A stretch of 64,000 bases of DNA, taken from NCBI GenBank assembly GCA_033060915.1, contig CM065387.1, positions 35,660,001 through 35,724,000 of the forward strand, written 5' to 3'. The number at the start of each line of letters is the position of its first letter. Positions within the stretch are counted from its first letter, which is position 1. This DNA is from Euryodendron excelsum. Its lineage: Eukaryota; Streptophyta; Magnoliopsida; Ericales; Pentaphylacaceae. The notes beneath the pieces are model-generated. The model made no database searches, was not told the DNA's origin, and saw only the letters and a list, made by a program, of their open reading frames with translations. A program made the position numbers and the translations under genes. Of the stretch, positions 11,622 to 23,506 are shown one piece after another.

Positions 11622-12794
11622 AGTAGGCAAAGGGGCCTCAGTTGTCCTTCCGGCTGACCCAATAGGTGCTTAGCCACTGTAGCTTATGAACGACATCGTT
11701 TTGTATCTGATGACTCTTTCGAGTCATACTGTCATGCCCCATAACTCCACCTATCTGGATTTAGAGTACATGACTAGCCAATAGCAAGGTTACCCCGGGC
11801 TGTATTACATAAATTAGTTGAACACCTGTGTGTGATCATTTGAAATAATACATAGTTGCGGAATTTAAAACTTATAAACTTAAAATAATACGTGTCATAC
11901 ATGGTAAAGCTGTGTCTAATCTTAAAACATAAACATACATATAAGCCTAATGCAAGGCCACCGCAAATGTATACCATTATAATTTTACAAAACATTAAGG
12001 GTCCAGCCCAATATCAATACATAACATAAGGCATGTGGGTCATAATCCAAATATCCACATAATGGGCCTCCCTCTAGGGCCTCCCAATTTGATTACCTGA
12101 AAACATTTGAGAAAACGTAAGTTAATGCTTAGTGAATAACAATAATACACGAGCATAAAATACTGTGGACTAACATTTCTATTTAAGGTACATGACAATA
12201 TAGATACATTTATATATATATGGTATGAATTTAGTGATGTATAAGCGTAGGCTTAAAAACACATGTGACATAGGCTTTCGTATTAAAACATTTCATCATT
12301 TCTAAAACATAATGTTGTAAAAGAGTGAGGCCTGTCGTAGCATGATCTCGTGGAGCATGACATAGCTTGTCGAGAGTGTAACATATCCTAAACTTGTAAG
12401 AGTATATCTTAGCTCGTCGTATAACATTAGACACATCAATATTATTATTCTCGAACATGTATAAAGTGTAGATTTGAAAACATAGGTAGCATAGCATCTT
12501 ATTGAAACATTATCTCGTAAGCTTTCATAATGAAATATTCTAACATTTCAAACATAGAATCATAGTGGTGAGACGTAAAACGTAACATGATTTCATAAGG
12601 TATAATCTAGCTTGTCATAAGCATACTATGACATGGTACCGTAAAGCGTATTATAATATTAGAAAAGAAGAGACACACCGTGACATTAATACTTCTAGAA
12701 ACATTTGTAACTTGTCGTGAAGCATTTGAACAAATCATATTTCTCGTTTTAGAACATAAGTGTGTTATGTCATTATATCAGAGCTAGGCTCTGC

Positions 12795-13400
12795 ATTAGT
12801 AACCTTAAAGGTCACACATAGGCCTCTTTAGGCCAACATATCCCTCACTTCACCTGACTTAAGAGGTTTGTCTAGTATTGAGAATCATAATAACCACAAG
12901 GGTTACATATAGGGCTCTTTAGGCCAGCATATCCCTCACTTTACCCCACTTAAGAGGTTTTTTAGGTATTGAGAATCATAGTAACCACAAAAGTCACACA
13001 TAAGGCTCTTTAGGCCAACATATCTCTCACTTCACCCCACTTAAGAGGTTTGTCTGGTATTGCGAATTATAGTAACCACAAGGGTCACACATAAAGTTCT
13101 TTAGGCCAACATATCCCTTACTTTACCCCACTTAAGAGGTTTGTCTGGTATTGGGAATCATAGTAACCACAAGAGTCACCCATAAGGCTCTTTAGGCCAG
13201 TATAGTAACCGCGAAGGTCACTTATAGGGCTCTTTAGGCTAATATAATAACCGTGAAGATCATACATAAGGCTCTTTAGGCCAACATAGTAACTGTGAAA
13301 GTCATGCATAGGGGTCTTTAGGGTGCTTTAAGCCAATCATGATAACAGGGCTCAGTTATAGTAACCATAAAGGTCATACATAGGCTTTTTAAACCAAGAG
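12795..13400. repeat. tandem repeat block within the solo LTR
   Basis: Four units of about 91 bp start near 12811, 12900, 12990 and 13081, each with CTTTAGGCCAACATATCCCT and AAGAGGTTTGTCTGGTATTG. They are followed by about three shortened units of 41-42 bp that keep only the part GGTCAC...CTCTTTAGGCC...AGTAACC. The shortening looks like loss of the same half-unit before amplification. Confidence 0.85.
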
Positions 13401-13969
13401 ACGTCTCCTATCATGGCAATAGATTATTTCACGTCCCCTACCGTAGGACCATCGTTGCTAGTTTAGGCTCTTGCCACGAAAGAGCTCAAGTTGACACCGT
13501 ACATTTAAAAATCATGCATCTCTTTTATGTAATCATTCTAGTCCATGGGTTTTGATTCATAATGTAAGTATAACTTGCATGCATTTAAGAGTATAACATT
13601 ATTATTGAGCATAAACATTAATGCATTGAAATCATATGAAAAACATTGCACGAAATATAACTGGACTTAAAACATTTGGAAAGTAATATGGTTTTACTCA
13701 TGACATATCGTTACTCACTTCTAATCTTGAGGGTGGAACTTAATAAGGATACTCCTACATGTAGAACACATAAACTGATCAACCACATTGACTCCATGCT
13801 ATAACTCAAAGAAAAGAGAAGTAAACTCATAGAGGAGGGGTATTGAAATGTTAAAATCAAAGGATAAAAGGGTTAGAATAATTGGTGGGAAGGGTCGACT
13901 TATGGGACTAAGGGATAGACTCTTTTATGAGAAAAAATAAAAATTTAAACTTTTTGGACAAAAAAGTTG

Positions 13970-14190
13970 ACTCTTGAGTTGAAACAATGAAATTGTGAGC
14001 AATCTGGACGGATTTATCAACAACTAAGGAAAAGGTGTCGACCCTTGAGCTGGAGAAATAAATCTGGAAACTTTCTGGAGGGATGTGTCGACACTTAAGG
14101 CAAAGTGTCGATCCCTGAGTTGAAGAAGTGAATTTGGAAACTCTCTAGATGGATATGTTGACACTTGAGGCAAAGGTTTCGACCCTTTTT
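13970..14190. repeat. 71-bp repeat with GTGTCGACAC words
   Basis: Alternating phrases starting TGTCGACCCTTGAG (14036), TGTCGACACTTAAGG (14086), TGTCGATCCCTGAG (14107) and TGTTGACACTTGAGG (14157) give a period of about 71 bp. Confidence 0.7.
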
Positions 14191-16133
14191 TCTGGAAACC
14201 TAGATTTTAAACCCGAAAATTCCCAAATCTCATTCAAACCAAAACCAAATTTTATCAAATCTTTCCCAAACTCCTTAAATGTTTCTAGGGTACAAAGATT
14301 GGCCCAAGAAAACCGTAATAACTCAAAATAGGACAAAATAATCAAGCTAATTAAAGGGATCTAGGGTTTGAAATCTCAAACCCAACATGTACAAATTTAG
14401 GGATTTTCAATCCCAACTCCCAATTTATCAACCTACGCTTACAAGCCCTTAAAACCTAAGTAATTGGGACTAAAAGGAGTTATCCAAAACAACTATAACA
14501 CATATATATACGTGCTTATACAAGAGCTAGCGAAATCTTACCTTCTTCCAAGCTTCATTAATGGTGGTTTCTAGCTTGCATTGAGACTTCCCAAGCTTCT
14601 CCTTCCTCTTCTCCCTCTCTCTTCTTCTTCTTCTTCCTCTTCTCGGAAGGTGAGTATATGTGTGTGTGAGTATAGGTGTGGGTTACGAGTGTGTGTGTGT
14701 TTACAAGACACCCATTGGAAATTAATCCTATGTGTCTCACATATAAGACATATGTTACAACATGCAATACCATTGGTCATTTTGAACCAATGACACATTA
14801 AAATAATATAGAATTTAGGAATTTCACATTAAATCATATAATAAAGGTTCGGGATATTACACATACACCCAAACTTGGCTTAGGAGGGGTTGTGTTCTAG
14901 AGCGTAGGATGGACCTAGCTTAGTTTAGGGACTCTAGGTTTTTATGTGCTAATATTTTTTAGGGCTGGGGTTGGGCCCCTCTCACCACTCTTATAGGGGA
15001 GGCTATTTTTGTTTTGTTCGCCGAGTTTATGGTGAACATTTCTATATAATGGGTCATTCCAGGGCATGAGCAGATCATATCCTGGGTTAGAGTGCACGAC
15101 ATTGAGATCACCTCCAGTACTTTTGCTACAGTAGTAGGACTACCTAGAGTGGCAGATTATCAGTTTAGTTTCCTGTCTAAGGGAGCCCCTGAGGACTTTG
15201 AGGTAGTGTCTGCTGAGGTTTCTTTTCCAGGCACTCAGTGGACTAGTCGTCAGGAACTGCGGACTAGAGTTTTGTTCCCAGTATACTTTACCCTTTTTAT
15301 GTTTTGTTGTCATTCTATATTCCCCATCGCTAGAAATTCTGAGGTTAAGAGAGATATGGCGAGCTTGTTGTGGGCCATAGGGACAAGGCAAGCCATAGAT
15401 CTCCCGTTATACATGTTTAGAGTACTCGCGGAGGAGTACTTGCACCCGTATGCTTAGGGTTCTACCCCATTTGGAATTATCCTGACCTGGGTGATCAAGG
15501 CCACAATTGGGGGCTCAGTTCTAGGTTTGCCTTGGCTCCAGCAGACGATGGAGTTGGTTGATAGGTCCACCATTCAACGGGGACTTAGGGTATGGAGACA
15601 GATTCAGCCAGAGTAGCAGCAGCAACAGCCGCCATAGATGCCTGCTCAGGACCAGCCCCAACAATAGCAGCAGCAGCAGCCATATATGCCTACTTAAGAC
15701 TAGCCAGATCTAGCAGGTCCAGCCCAGTATGATCCGCATATTCAGTTTGAGCAACTGTAGTATTAGCCGGGACAGCAGCATTTCCAGTCTTAAATGCTCG
15801 ACCAATCACTACAAATGCTTGTGCAGATGTAGCAAACACTAGATGCCTTAGCTGCAGTATCGGCACAGCAGTCTGTTGATATTTTAAGGCTGGAGAGTTG
15901 CATGACTACGGGAGTGGCTCAACATCGAGACTTTGCCTCAGCTTAGGCCTCACATGCCATTCAAATTGCTACATTTGAGGCCCAGATCTGAGTTCAGACT
16001 GAGCACATTACTACGCTTGAGGGTCAAGTTTGAGGCCAGTCTAGGGTTATTGAGGAGTTATTTGTAAAGGTTCGGGCTCTAAGAGCAGCTACAACACCAC
16101 CTTCTAATGATGATGGTGATGATATAGTCTAGG

Positions 16134-17994
16134 GTTTAGATGCGTCTTGTACATAGATGGCATATCATTACCTCAAACATTACATCTAAAACCCTATTTT
16201 GATATAGTGGATAATGTTTTGAGTTTTCTATTGTACATCCTTTTTTGTGTAATCTTTATCTCTATCCTATATTTTTGGACTGCTTAGTTATAGGTGTACT
16301 CAAACATTGATATATATCATTAACTTGTACTGTTCTGATGGAGATTCTGGTATTGTATGGTATCGGTATCAGTTTTCATTATGTTCACATATTTATCCAT
16401 GCTTTTTTGTATATATGCTTTTTCAGTTATTTGTTATGGATATGTTGACCCTTCATTTTCGATGCACCATATCACTATTTGTGATAGTATGGCCTAACTT
16501 AAGTTGAGATGGACAGGTTTCTTACTTCTAATTTCATGAGAAGTTACTTAATTCATGCATTGGTAGAAAATAATACACTTTGAGCACAAGTTTTGCTTTG
16601 TGACATCATTTATTACTATTTTTGGTATTTTCATCCTTACATAGTGGAGATTACTACCTTGTGAGCTTCAGAGTATTTACCGTTTTTCAAAACGTTGACA
16701 CTTACTCGAGGATAAATCTTTTACTGTCATTTTTCTTGAATAGTTTCATTATGTTTGCATTTGGTTCATAATATGAGTTTTGATCTTGACATTGACACTT
16801 ATATTTTATGGAATGTTATGATTTGGTACTTTAGACGTGATTCTAGGTCCATATTCTTCTTGATAACCATTGACTCTCGTTTACATGACCCATACAACCT
16901 TGTATTACTTCACTTGTCACCAATTTCTTCTTTGATTGATATAATTGCAATAGTAATATTCCATTTCCCCTAGTCTTGCAAGGGTACACCTATGTGGGAA
17001 TAAGAATTGGGTGGTATTTACATTAAAAAAAATAATAAAGAGGCAATTTGGTTGAGAAAATTCATTAGAAAAGTGAGTATATGGCGGAGTTAAAAATATC
17101 AAAATGAAAAGAAAGTACCAAGTGGATTGGCAACAAAGTAAAGAAAGAAGAAATTGTGAAAGAGAATTGTGAAAGTTGAAAATGTTTATATATATGAAGA
17201 CTTGATTGTATAAAAAGGGAGGAAGTAAAATTGATATTCATTCATCATCTCATACTCACATGATTTGATTTTTACTTACCTCTCTTCATCCCTATCTTAT
17301 ACCTCTTCTAAACCTTTTTCTTCACCTTTAAATCACTTAATTGATCCAAGGGTGTTTGATTATAAATTCTATTAGAGTAAAAACTATATTTTGTCAATTC
17401 TTTAAATCATTACTCATCTATGAATGTTCTTTCATGAAGTTATGCTAAGGTCGATACACTTATACATTTTCCTGTTCTTGTATTAGATATGTTCATTTGC
17501 ATTGACTAGTACAATTAGTCCATTGTTAAATATATTATTGTGAGACCCATGTGGGTCTTTAATTTCGAGTGTATGATTGGAGAGGATTGAATTAAAACTT
17601 TAAGGTTTGGATTTTCATAAATAAGTTTCATGTATGTTGTTTAGCATAACTCATCACACATATACGCACACACGAACTTCTCTAGTGGATGAATTTGTGC
17701 ATACTCTTACATGTGTTTGAAGTTTGGAGTATGTCCATCGATATCTTGAGTGGGTAATGCATATTTCCCTTAATCTTATTTTGAATTACAGTTCACAAAG
17801 GGATGTTTGTGAGTGTCATCATTGGAAACCCTCACGAGACACCACTCATCAACTAGGAGTAACCTAGGGGTTTAAAGGCTTGGTGCATATGCTCAATGCA
17901 CCCAGGATTCCTTCGAAAGATAACTTTATTTTTTAGCACATATCTCTTTTATGTATTTTTGCTAGAGACTAGCAAAAGTTAAGTTGAGGAGTGT
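16134..17994 (+). other. 3' non-coding region of the Athila-like element, with polypurine tract
   Basis: No ORF. The last 570 bp (17430-17994) match 62990-63562 at the other end of the window. Shared blocks are CCCTCACGAGA(C/T)ACCACT, AGGAGTAACCTAGGG and GACTAGCAAAAGTTAAG. The tract AAGTTGAGGAGTG (17980-17992) directly precedes the LTR and is the polypurine tract. Confidence 0.7.
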
Positions 17995-18390
17995 TGATTG
18001 CACTCTAAAAGTGTAATCTTAATCCCCTAATTAATGGTTTGTTAGCCTCAATATGTTTTTTAGAATAGGTTTTTAGTAATAAATTACTCTAAACGGATTT
18101 TCTCTGTGTATTGTAGGTTTTTCAAGCTCAAATGGCAAAAATGGGCTAAAAGTGTAGAAAGACCGTTTGGACAATGGTACTACCGCCTGGACGGTGAATC
18201 CACCGTTCAGATGCACCATTTAGATGGTTAATTCACCGTTGGGACACTTTTCGGACGGAACCAGATATCATCTGGATGCTACGTTAGACGGGGAATTTGC
18301 AGAGTCAAGTTTTTGTGTTTGAAGCCATTCCAGAGTGATGATTTAGCGTTCGAAGACCGTCTAGACGTTCAAGAAAACCGTCCGAACAAT
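17995..18390 (+). repeat. 3' LTR-like segment (B), truncated or diverged
   Basis: It starts TGATTGCACTCTAAAAG like LTRs A and C and follows them to about 18290, including a word array (18160-18385: CCGTTCAGATG, CCGCCTGGACGG, CCGTCTAGACG). After that it no longer aligns, and the remaining 1 kb of the LTR is absent. Confidence 0.7.
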
Positions 18391-19304
18391 GAAATGTAAA
18401 TATATTTTCCTATCATATCTTTATTAGAAAGATTTTCTCCATATCATTTTCATTGTGAACTTATTTGAGTAATAAAAATTATATTCATCAACAATTGTAA
18501 ATTATTACAGCTCCTGGTGTACTGAATCATATTCTTGTAATTTCAGGTGCATTCAACCATAATCTTACAATTCCTAACATATTTACTAATAATTTTGCAA
18601 GTTTAGGTGCATTCAACCATAATCTTACAATTCCTAACATATTTACTAATAATTTTGCAATTTCAGGTACATTTATTGATAATCTTGCAACTCCAGGTGC
18701 ATTTAATCATAGTAAACTTTTAGAAATATTACGGTCTTCTGACACTCGTACTTTTTTTTTTTTTTTACAAAAATTTAATGATAACACAATGGTAAACCAA
18801 AATAGGCAGTTTGTTGACCATAATAACTATAGTTAAAGAATTAAATCAACAAAAATTAAAGTAGGCCACATGCCGACCATAATAAGCAACACTAATTAAA
18901 TAAACGGTGTGCAGACCTTGATAAGCATTCTACAATAATGTTTAATTTCTTCTATTTAATTGCATTTCTAAAGCAATACATATAATAAAATGTAATTGCA
19001 ATAATATGATTGGACAACCATAAGTTAATGATCATGTAAAATCTCTACCGAACATATTAATGTTAGGAGAATATTATGATAAAATACAACAAACTCATAA
19101 AAAGAGAACCAACAAAAAGGTGATAAGTATTGCATAACATACTACTTATTTAATATTATTTATTATATAATTACTATACAATCACTATTTATAAAATCAC
19201 TGTTCATGAATAGTAATTATCAGTTATAAATGACTATTCACCTCAATATTTATCAATTATAAGAGCACTTTTGATTAATAGTATTCATTACTATGCAATT
19301 CATC

Positions 19305-19341
<37 letters not shown>

Positions 19342-19899
19342 CACTTTTCTAATAAGATTTAGATTACTCAATCTGAATAAACTCAATCTGTTCCAATCGC
19401 AGTTTTTGTCTAAATTTAAATTGTCTATAACTTTCAATCCAAATATCAAAATATAGTTAAGTCACATGTTATAGTCCAAAAATTCAAGATATGTGAAAAA
19501 TAAACCAACAAAGTTTTGAATTTTAAAATTTATTTTTCAGATCTACGTCAAACAGGAATGAGTTTTCTTATAAAATTTCACCGATTGAATAATGTTCTTA
19601 TAGACTGTAACATACTAAAAAAAAATGTCAATTGAAAATCGTTTGGTCACACCACCATTAAAACTCAACCAAAGCTTCGTGAAAAAAATAGCATACCCAA
19701 GCACGAAAGTACCCTTCGTGATTTTGATACTAAATTTAAAAAAATAATACGCAACAAAATTAAACTAATAATGAGCATACCTCAGATCCAGTGTAAACTC
19801 AAATTAAGTTTTACATGTTATCTCTATGAATCATTTGATGTAATGAAGAACACAAAAGAAACAAATTTTGCAAGCACTTAGAGTCTTGTACTGATAATG
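18391..19899 (-). other. AT-rich leader remnant of the copia-type element
   Basis: Non-coding. On the minus strand it directly follows the 5' LTR, where the PBS and leader would be (19899-19870 reads CATTATCAGTACAAGACTC). I do not recognise a clean tRNA match. It contains the tandem duplication at 18541-18720 and a TA microsatellite at 19307-19337. Confidence 0.5.
18541..18720. repeat. about 60-bp tandem duplication
   Basis: The block with GGTGCATTCAACCATAATC and CCTAACATATTTACTAATAA occurs twice back to back (about 18546-18605 and 18606-18665) almost without change. Diverged half-units lie on both sides. Confidence 0.85.
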
Positions 19900-20335
19900 T
19901 GTTATAAAACAAAAAAACATATAAAGCAGATAAATATAACTCAACAAAAGAAATAAAAAAAATTAGTTCTTCGAGAACTACTAGATATTTCTTAGATTCG
20001 TTCTTTTGGAACTATTAGAAGTTGATTTTTTTGATCACCCAAGACATTATATTATAAGAAAATATATAAATATAGATACAACTATATCTCTCAATATTTA
20101 TCCAGAATATTTACTTTGTCTTTCTTTTTTTGTTCTCTCCTTTTCTTTCTTTCTCTCTTCTCTTGTATGTTTCTCCTGTGTTTTCATTCTCTTTATATAG
20201 ATAAAGAAATCGCATGAAAATAGTGAAAATCATGTAAAAATTTCAATTGATAATATCGGTACAATAAAGTTAGTGTTGATTTATTTCCTTTACTTAAAAG
20301 GTTTTTCAATAAATAGTTACTAACTATTCACAACA
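19900..20335 (-). repeat. 5' LTR of the split copia-type element
   Basis: 436 bp, same orientation as 2569-3007. The outer end abuts TTTAA (20336-20340), matching the base run outside the other LTR. Confidence 0.85.
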
Positions 20336-20340
20336 TTTAA

Positions 20341-21118
20341 TACATAGTGATGTGACTTATCAAATTGACGTACTTACCACTTAAATTTATTTATTTATTT
20401 TATCGTTGGGTCTCAGTACAGTGGAACCCTACCGCGAAACCCTCACAGTACGATAGAATTTCCCCATTAGAAAGAATGAAACTGTCACAAACCATTATAG
20501 CAGACTTTTGATATGAAATGAACCCATGCAGAAATTTCTCGCTCACGTGCATGCATGGATCAATACATAGGTATAGCACGTCTTTGACTTCCACTATCTG
20601 ACCCAAACCATCACACCACGCAAGAGAAGCAAGCATAGTTATTTAAATAGTACGGAACATCAAATCTGTGAAGTTATCAATTTATAATTTCGGTAATTTA
20701 ATCGGTTTAATTAGTGTTATAAATTTAATATATATTTATATATAAATATTTTATCTTAAATATAATTTATATTGCAAAGTAAAATACAAGAAATTAGATG
20801 AAGCAGCGGTAAGTATTGTTTAATTTTACCATTAGTTTCTAAGTTTAACTCTTAAGAACTACAAATGCATCAAAATTTTGAAGGAGGATTAAGAAGTCAA
20901 ATTTAATCAATGATTTTTTTAAAAAATGGACCGTTTGGTTTCCCGATTTTTTAAAATATTTGTCGGTTTAATTTGGTTCAACTAATTTATCAAAAATTAA
21001 TCGAATCGGACTGATTTAGGGTTTGATTTTCAATTCAACAAATTGAACAAGCCAATCCTGAGTTCTAATAACTATGCAAATAAGGATTTTCTGTTGTCTT
21101 TTTTTATAATTATTTATA
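20341..21118. other. AT-rich intergenic DNA between two retroelements
   Basis: No recognisable gene. 20400-20640 is less AT-rich and has an open minus-strand frame of 78 codons with no family features. I do not call it a gene. Confidence 0.5.
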
Positions 21119-21123
21119 TTTAA

Positions 21124-21748
21124 TGGTGATGATGTTTTCCTGACCAGACGGGGTGACCGTATGATCTGATCGGCACTGACCAGACCACGTTTTCTCACAA
21201 CATCTGGTCTCCACCCAACCAGGTCCCCCGATAGTTTGTCCTCGTCTATCCCGAGCAGGCCGGACGCTCGAAAGGATACTCCACTCTGATCGGTCCCTTG
21301 ACTGTGTCAATAGGGCCCACGCCTGACACCGGATACCCTGGCACACAATTGGGGCGTGGGTGTGGCGTGTACAAGCAACAATCGTCATGCCTCTAACACC
21401 GTTTTCACGCACGCCACAATGGAGTGCAGAGAAGACTCTCTCAAGTGCCCTGTCACAACTCTGACTCTCCAACAAGAGGCCGTCACGTGGAGAGGCCACC
21501 TACTACTCCTATGCAGGCATACAAGGTAAAACGGTCAACTTCAACAGGTACGCTAACACACACAAACCAGAAGAAAATCCTAAGACTATTTCTCTCTATT
21601 AACTTCATCCTCTTGAATCTAACTTGAACACCGGAGAGCCTTTGGCTATCACCACACCGATGGGCTTAGTGCAGGAGATCACCGACCAGTCGGCAGAGAG
21701 CTTGTCTTGGACCTAGGGGCAAGACACCACGAGTTTGTTGCATCATCA
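21124..21748 (+). repeat. 5' LTR of the Tat-type element
   Basis: It starts TGGTGATGATGTTTTCC and ends TTGCATCATCA, 625 bp. Short sub-motifs TGATCTGATCGGCA and CTCTGATCGGTCCC are kept in both LTRs. Confidence 0.9.
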
Positions 21749-21750
21749 GC

Positions 21751-21768
21751 TGGTGCCGTCTGTGGGAA
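21751..21768 (+). promoter_or_regulatory. primer binding site of the Tat-type element
   Basis: TGGTGCCGTCTGTGGGAA differs by one base from TGGCGCCGTCTGTGGGAA, the tRNA-Arg-like PBS common in Tat elements. Confidence 0.85.
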
Positions 21769-21790
21769 ACGACTATCCTCGTGGCATTTC

Positions 21791-23506
21791 ATGGTCTTGA
21801 CTAGGTCTGGGATTAGCACTCACCCAGAAGGAAGCTCGATGGCAGATTCAAGCGCGGAGAAGATAGCCGCCCTGGAGAAGACGGTGGCTGACATAATGGC
21901 TAACATGCAACAACTAGCCCGTTAAAACGTCGAGTTACTCCAACGAGTCCCAGCCCTATCCGAGGGGATTCCACTACCACCCAATCCACCGGCGGCGGAA
22001 CAAGAGGAACATGAGGTTAACAAGGAGCCTTCTATTCGCCTTAATGACAACGAAAACAACAATAGAGGACGGGTTGAGGACTCTTTCCTCCACCGTGTGC
22101 CCCACAACGAAGAAGCACAAGCCAACCATGCCATCCCGTCAAGAACCAAGATGGTAGGCGATAAATCGAAAAGTTCCCACGCATGGGACGAACAACTGAG
22201 GGCCATGCAAGCCCAGATGGTAGGAGTTTTGTCCGCTGTGGAGGCCAAGGCTCCAAACACCGTGGATGCCCTCATTGGCCGAACAGCTTCACCATTCACA
22301 CAGAAGGTGATGGACTACCCATTCCCCCCGAAGTTCAAAATGCCAACTTTGGACGCATTTGATGGATCCAAAGACTCGGTGGACTACTTGGAGATATTCA
22401 GGGTGCTCATGCATCTACAGGCAGTGCCGGATGAGATCATGTGCAGAGCTTTCCTAGTCACATTGAAGGTTTCGGCGCGAACCTGGTTCAACAAAATCAA
22501 ATCGGCAACGGTCTCTATTTTCAACGAACTTAGCAGGCTCTTTGTGAGCCACTACATCAAGGTCCAGAGGCAAAGGAGGCCTGTGGCATACCTGTTGACT
22601 GTGAGGTAGAAGAAAGAGGAGACTCTGTGGGAGTATGTGGGGAGGTTCAACCAAGAGACTCTGGCCATGGATGACGTGGATGACAAGGTGGCCGTCAAAG
22701 TATTCAGGAGTGGCTTAAGAAGTGGGAAACTCCTCTTCTCCTTATTGAAGAGGCCGCCCCAAGATATGGCTGAATTAATGCTTCAGGTTTAAAAGCACAT
22801 GAATGCCGAAGATGCCATGAGCGCCAGGCGAGATAATGATGAAGGAAGTGGCTAGCGAGCAGAAAAGAGGAGGTCGGGTGGTACCTCAAACGAGGAAAGG
22901 GAGTCTAAGGCAAGCAGGACCAGTAACTAGGCCAGGAGCCGGGGGGAGGAAATACGTGAACATTACCGTGGTTTAGACCGAACATTCACCCCACTCACGA
23001 CAAAGTTGAAGGATGTGTTGATGGAGATCAGGGATGACCCGAATCTGAAATGGCCCGAGCCTCTGAAGACACCCTCGAGCATGAGGAATAGGAGGAGATA
23101 CTGTCAGTTTCACCGCGATCATGGCCATGACACGGAAGACTGTATTGACCTGAAGCAATAGATCAAGGATTTGATCAAACGGGAAAGACTCAGTTGCTAT
23201 ATGGCTAGCCGAGACCGAACACGAGGGGAACAACGCAGCCCGGCACGGATAGAAACAACCACCCAACCCATTGAAGAGATAAGGGTCATTGTAGGAGGAT
23301 TTGCTGGAGGAGGGGAGTCTTCTTCAGCAAGGAAGAAGCACTTTCGGGACATTCGAACTAAAGCGGAAGTAATGCTGGTCGGGGCAGCCAGCAAGAAGAC
23401 GAAGATCGAAGGCCCCGTGATCGCTTTCACAGAAGAAGAAGTTGCCGAGCTACACCAACCACATGACCCATTGGTCATCTCTACGGTGATCTCCAACTTC
23501 AAAACT
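21791..23506 (+). pseudogene. Tat-type gag
   Basis: The start MVLTRSG is placed just after the PBS leader. A coiled-coil-like N-terminal stretch (EKIAALEKTVADIMANMQQ) is followed by the retrotransposon gag core at 22300-22780 (FPPKFKMPTLDAFDGSKD, then ARTWFNKI, then LWEYVGRFNQE). A CCHC-like motif lies at 23098-23140 (CQFHRDHGHDTEDC). The frame stays nearly constant through the gene and is broken by about eight stops, mostly TAG, with a few TAA and one TGA. Without those stops the ORF would have normal Tat gag length. Confidence 0.85.

Larger units (their letters stand above)
11730..14861 (-). mobile_element. solo LTR, Del/Tekay-like gypsy, 3.13 kb
   Basis: The segment starts TGTCATGCCCCATAAC and ends CGGGATATTACA and is flanked on both sides by CATAC (11725-11729 and 14862-14866). 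Read on the minus strand it begins TGTAATATCCCG and ends GGGGCATGACA, the usual ends of Del/Tekay chromovirus LTRs, so the minus orientation is inferred. No internal coding region is present, and the interrupted ORF continues in frame on both sides. This is a solo LTR left by LTR-LTR recombination. It contains a 91-bp and 42-bp tandem block (12795-13400), a 71-bp repeat with GTGTCGACAC words (13970-14185) and a CTT microsatellite near 14620. Confidence 0.88.
11622..16133 (+). pseudogene. third ORF of the Athila-like element (plant transposon protein-like), split by a solo LTR
   Basis: The frame starts near 11622 (SRQRGLSCPSG) and continues with AYERHRFVSDDSFESY up to 11729. It is cut by the solo LTR and resumes in the same frame after the duplicated CATAC with TQTWLRRGCVLERRMDLA at 14867. 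The main part (15086-15457, GHDIEI-like motif, VVGLPRV, a W-rich and R-rich core) resembles the 'putative plant transposon protein' domain found in the env position of Athila elements. A Gln-rich tail (15610-15780) follows, then a helical tail ending near 16133. Many of the in-frame stops are TAG at expected Gln codons. Function in the element is unknown. Assignment is by pattern, not by search. Confidence 0.65.
3227..18390 (+). mobile_element. Athila-like Ty3/gypsy element, degenerate
   Basis: A 1.43-kb LTR (3227-4652) is followed at 4656 by TGGTGCCGTTGCCGAGGA, the tRNA-Asp-type PBS typical of Athila/Tat gypsy elements. Then come decayed gag (from 5190), protease, RT, RNase H and integrase (to 10894), a spacer, a third ORF with a plant-transposon-protein-like domain (11622-16133), a long 3' spacer, a purine tract and a related LTR start at 17995. 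Order and PBS fit the Athila group. The right LTR-like segment is clearly diverged from the left LTR and stops matching after about 300 bp, so I treat the right end as approximate and possibly recombinant. The element lies inside the copia-type element and itself carries a solo LTR. Confidence 0.7.
2569..20335 (-). mobile_element. copia-type LTR element on minus strand, split by a gypsy element
   Basis: The ends are two related LTRs in the same orientation (2569-3007 and 19900-20335), both reading TGTTGTGAATAG at the start and TTATAACA at the end on the minus strand. TTTAA lies directly outside both outer ends (2564-2568 and 20336-20340), the 5-bp target duplication expected of one insertion. 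Next to the 3' LTR the minus strand reads CATCTAAGGGAGAA (3021-3008), a copia-style polypurine tract. Only about 0.2 kb of 3' interior (3008-3226) and up to 1.5 kb of 5' leader (about 18.4-19.9 kb) remain around a large Athila-like insertion. I see no gag or pol of copia type, so either the coding core was lost or this was a non-autonomous copy. Confidence 0.8.

Noticed and set aside
12795..13400. CRISPR-like array
   Set aside because: Eukaryotic tandem repeat; units are contiguous and diverged, without unique spacers.
3227..18390. LTRs A and B as a proven pair of one element
   Set aside because: They share only the first part and are strongly diverged, with no matching 5-bp flanks. Kept as one element by order of parts only, with an approximate right end.
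20400..20636. 78-codon open frame on the minus strand between two retroelements
   Set aside because: No recognisable family, no splice partners and no promoter signal; expected by chance.
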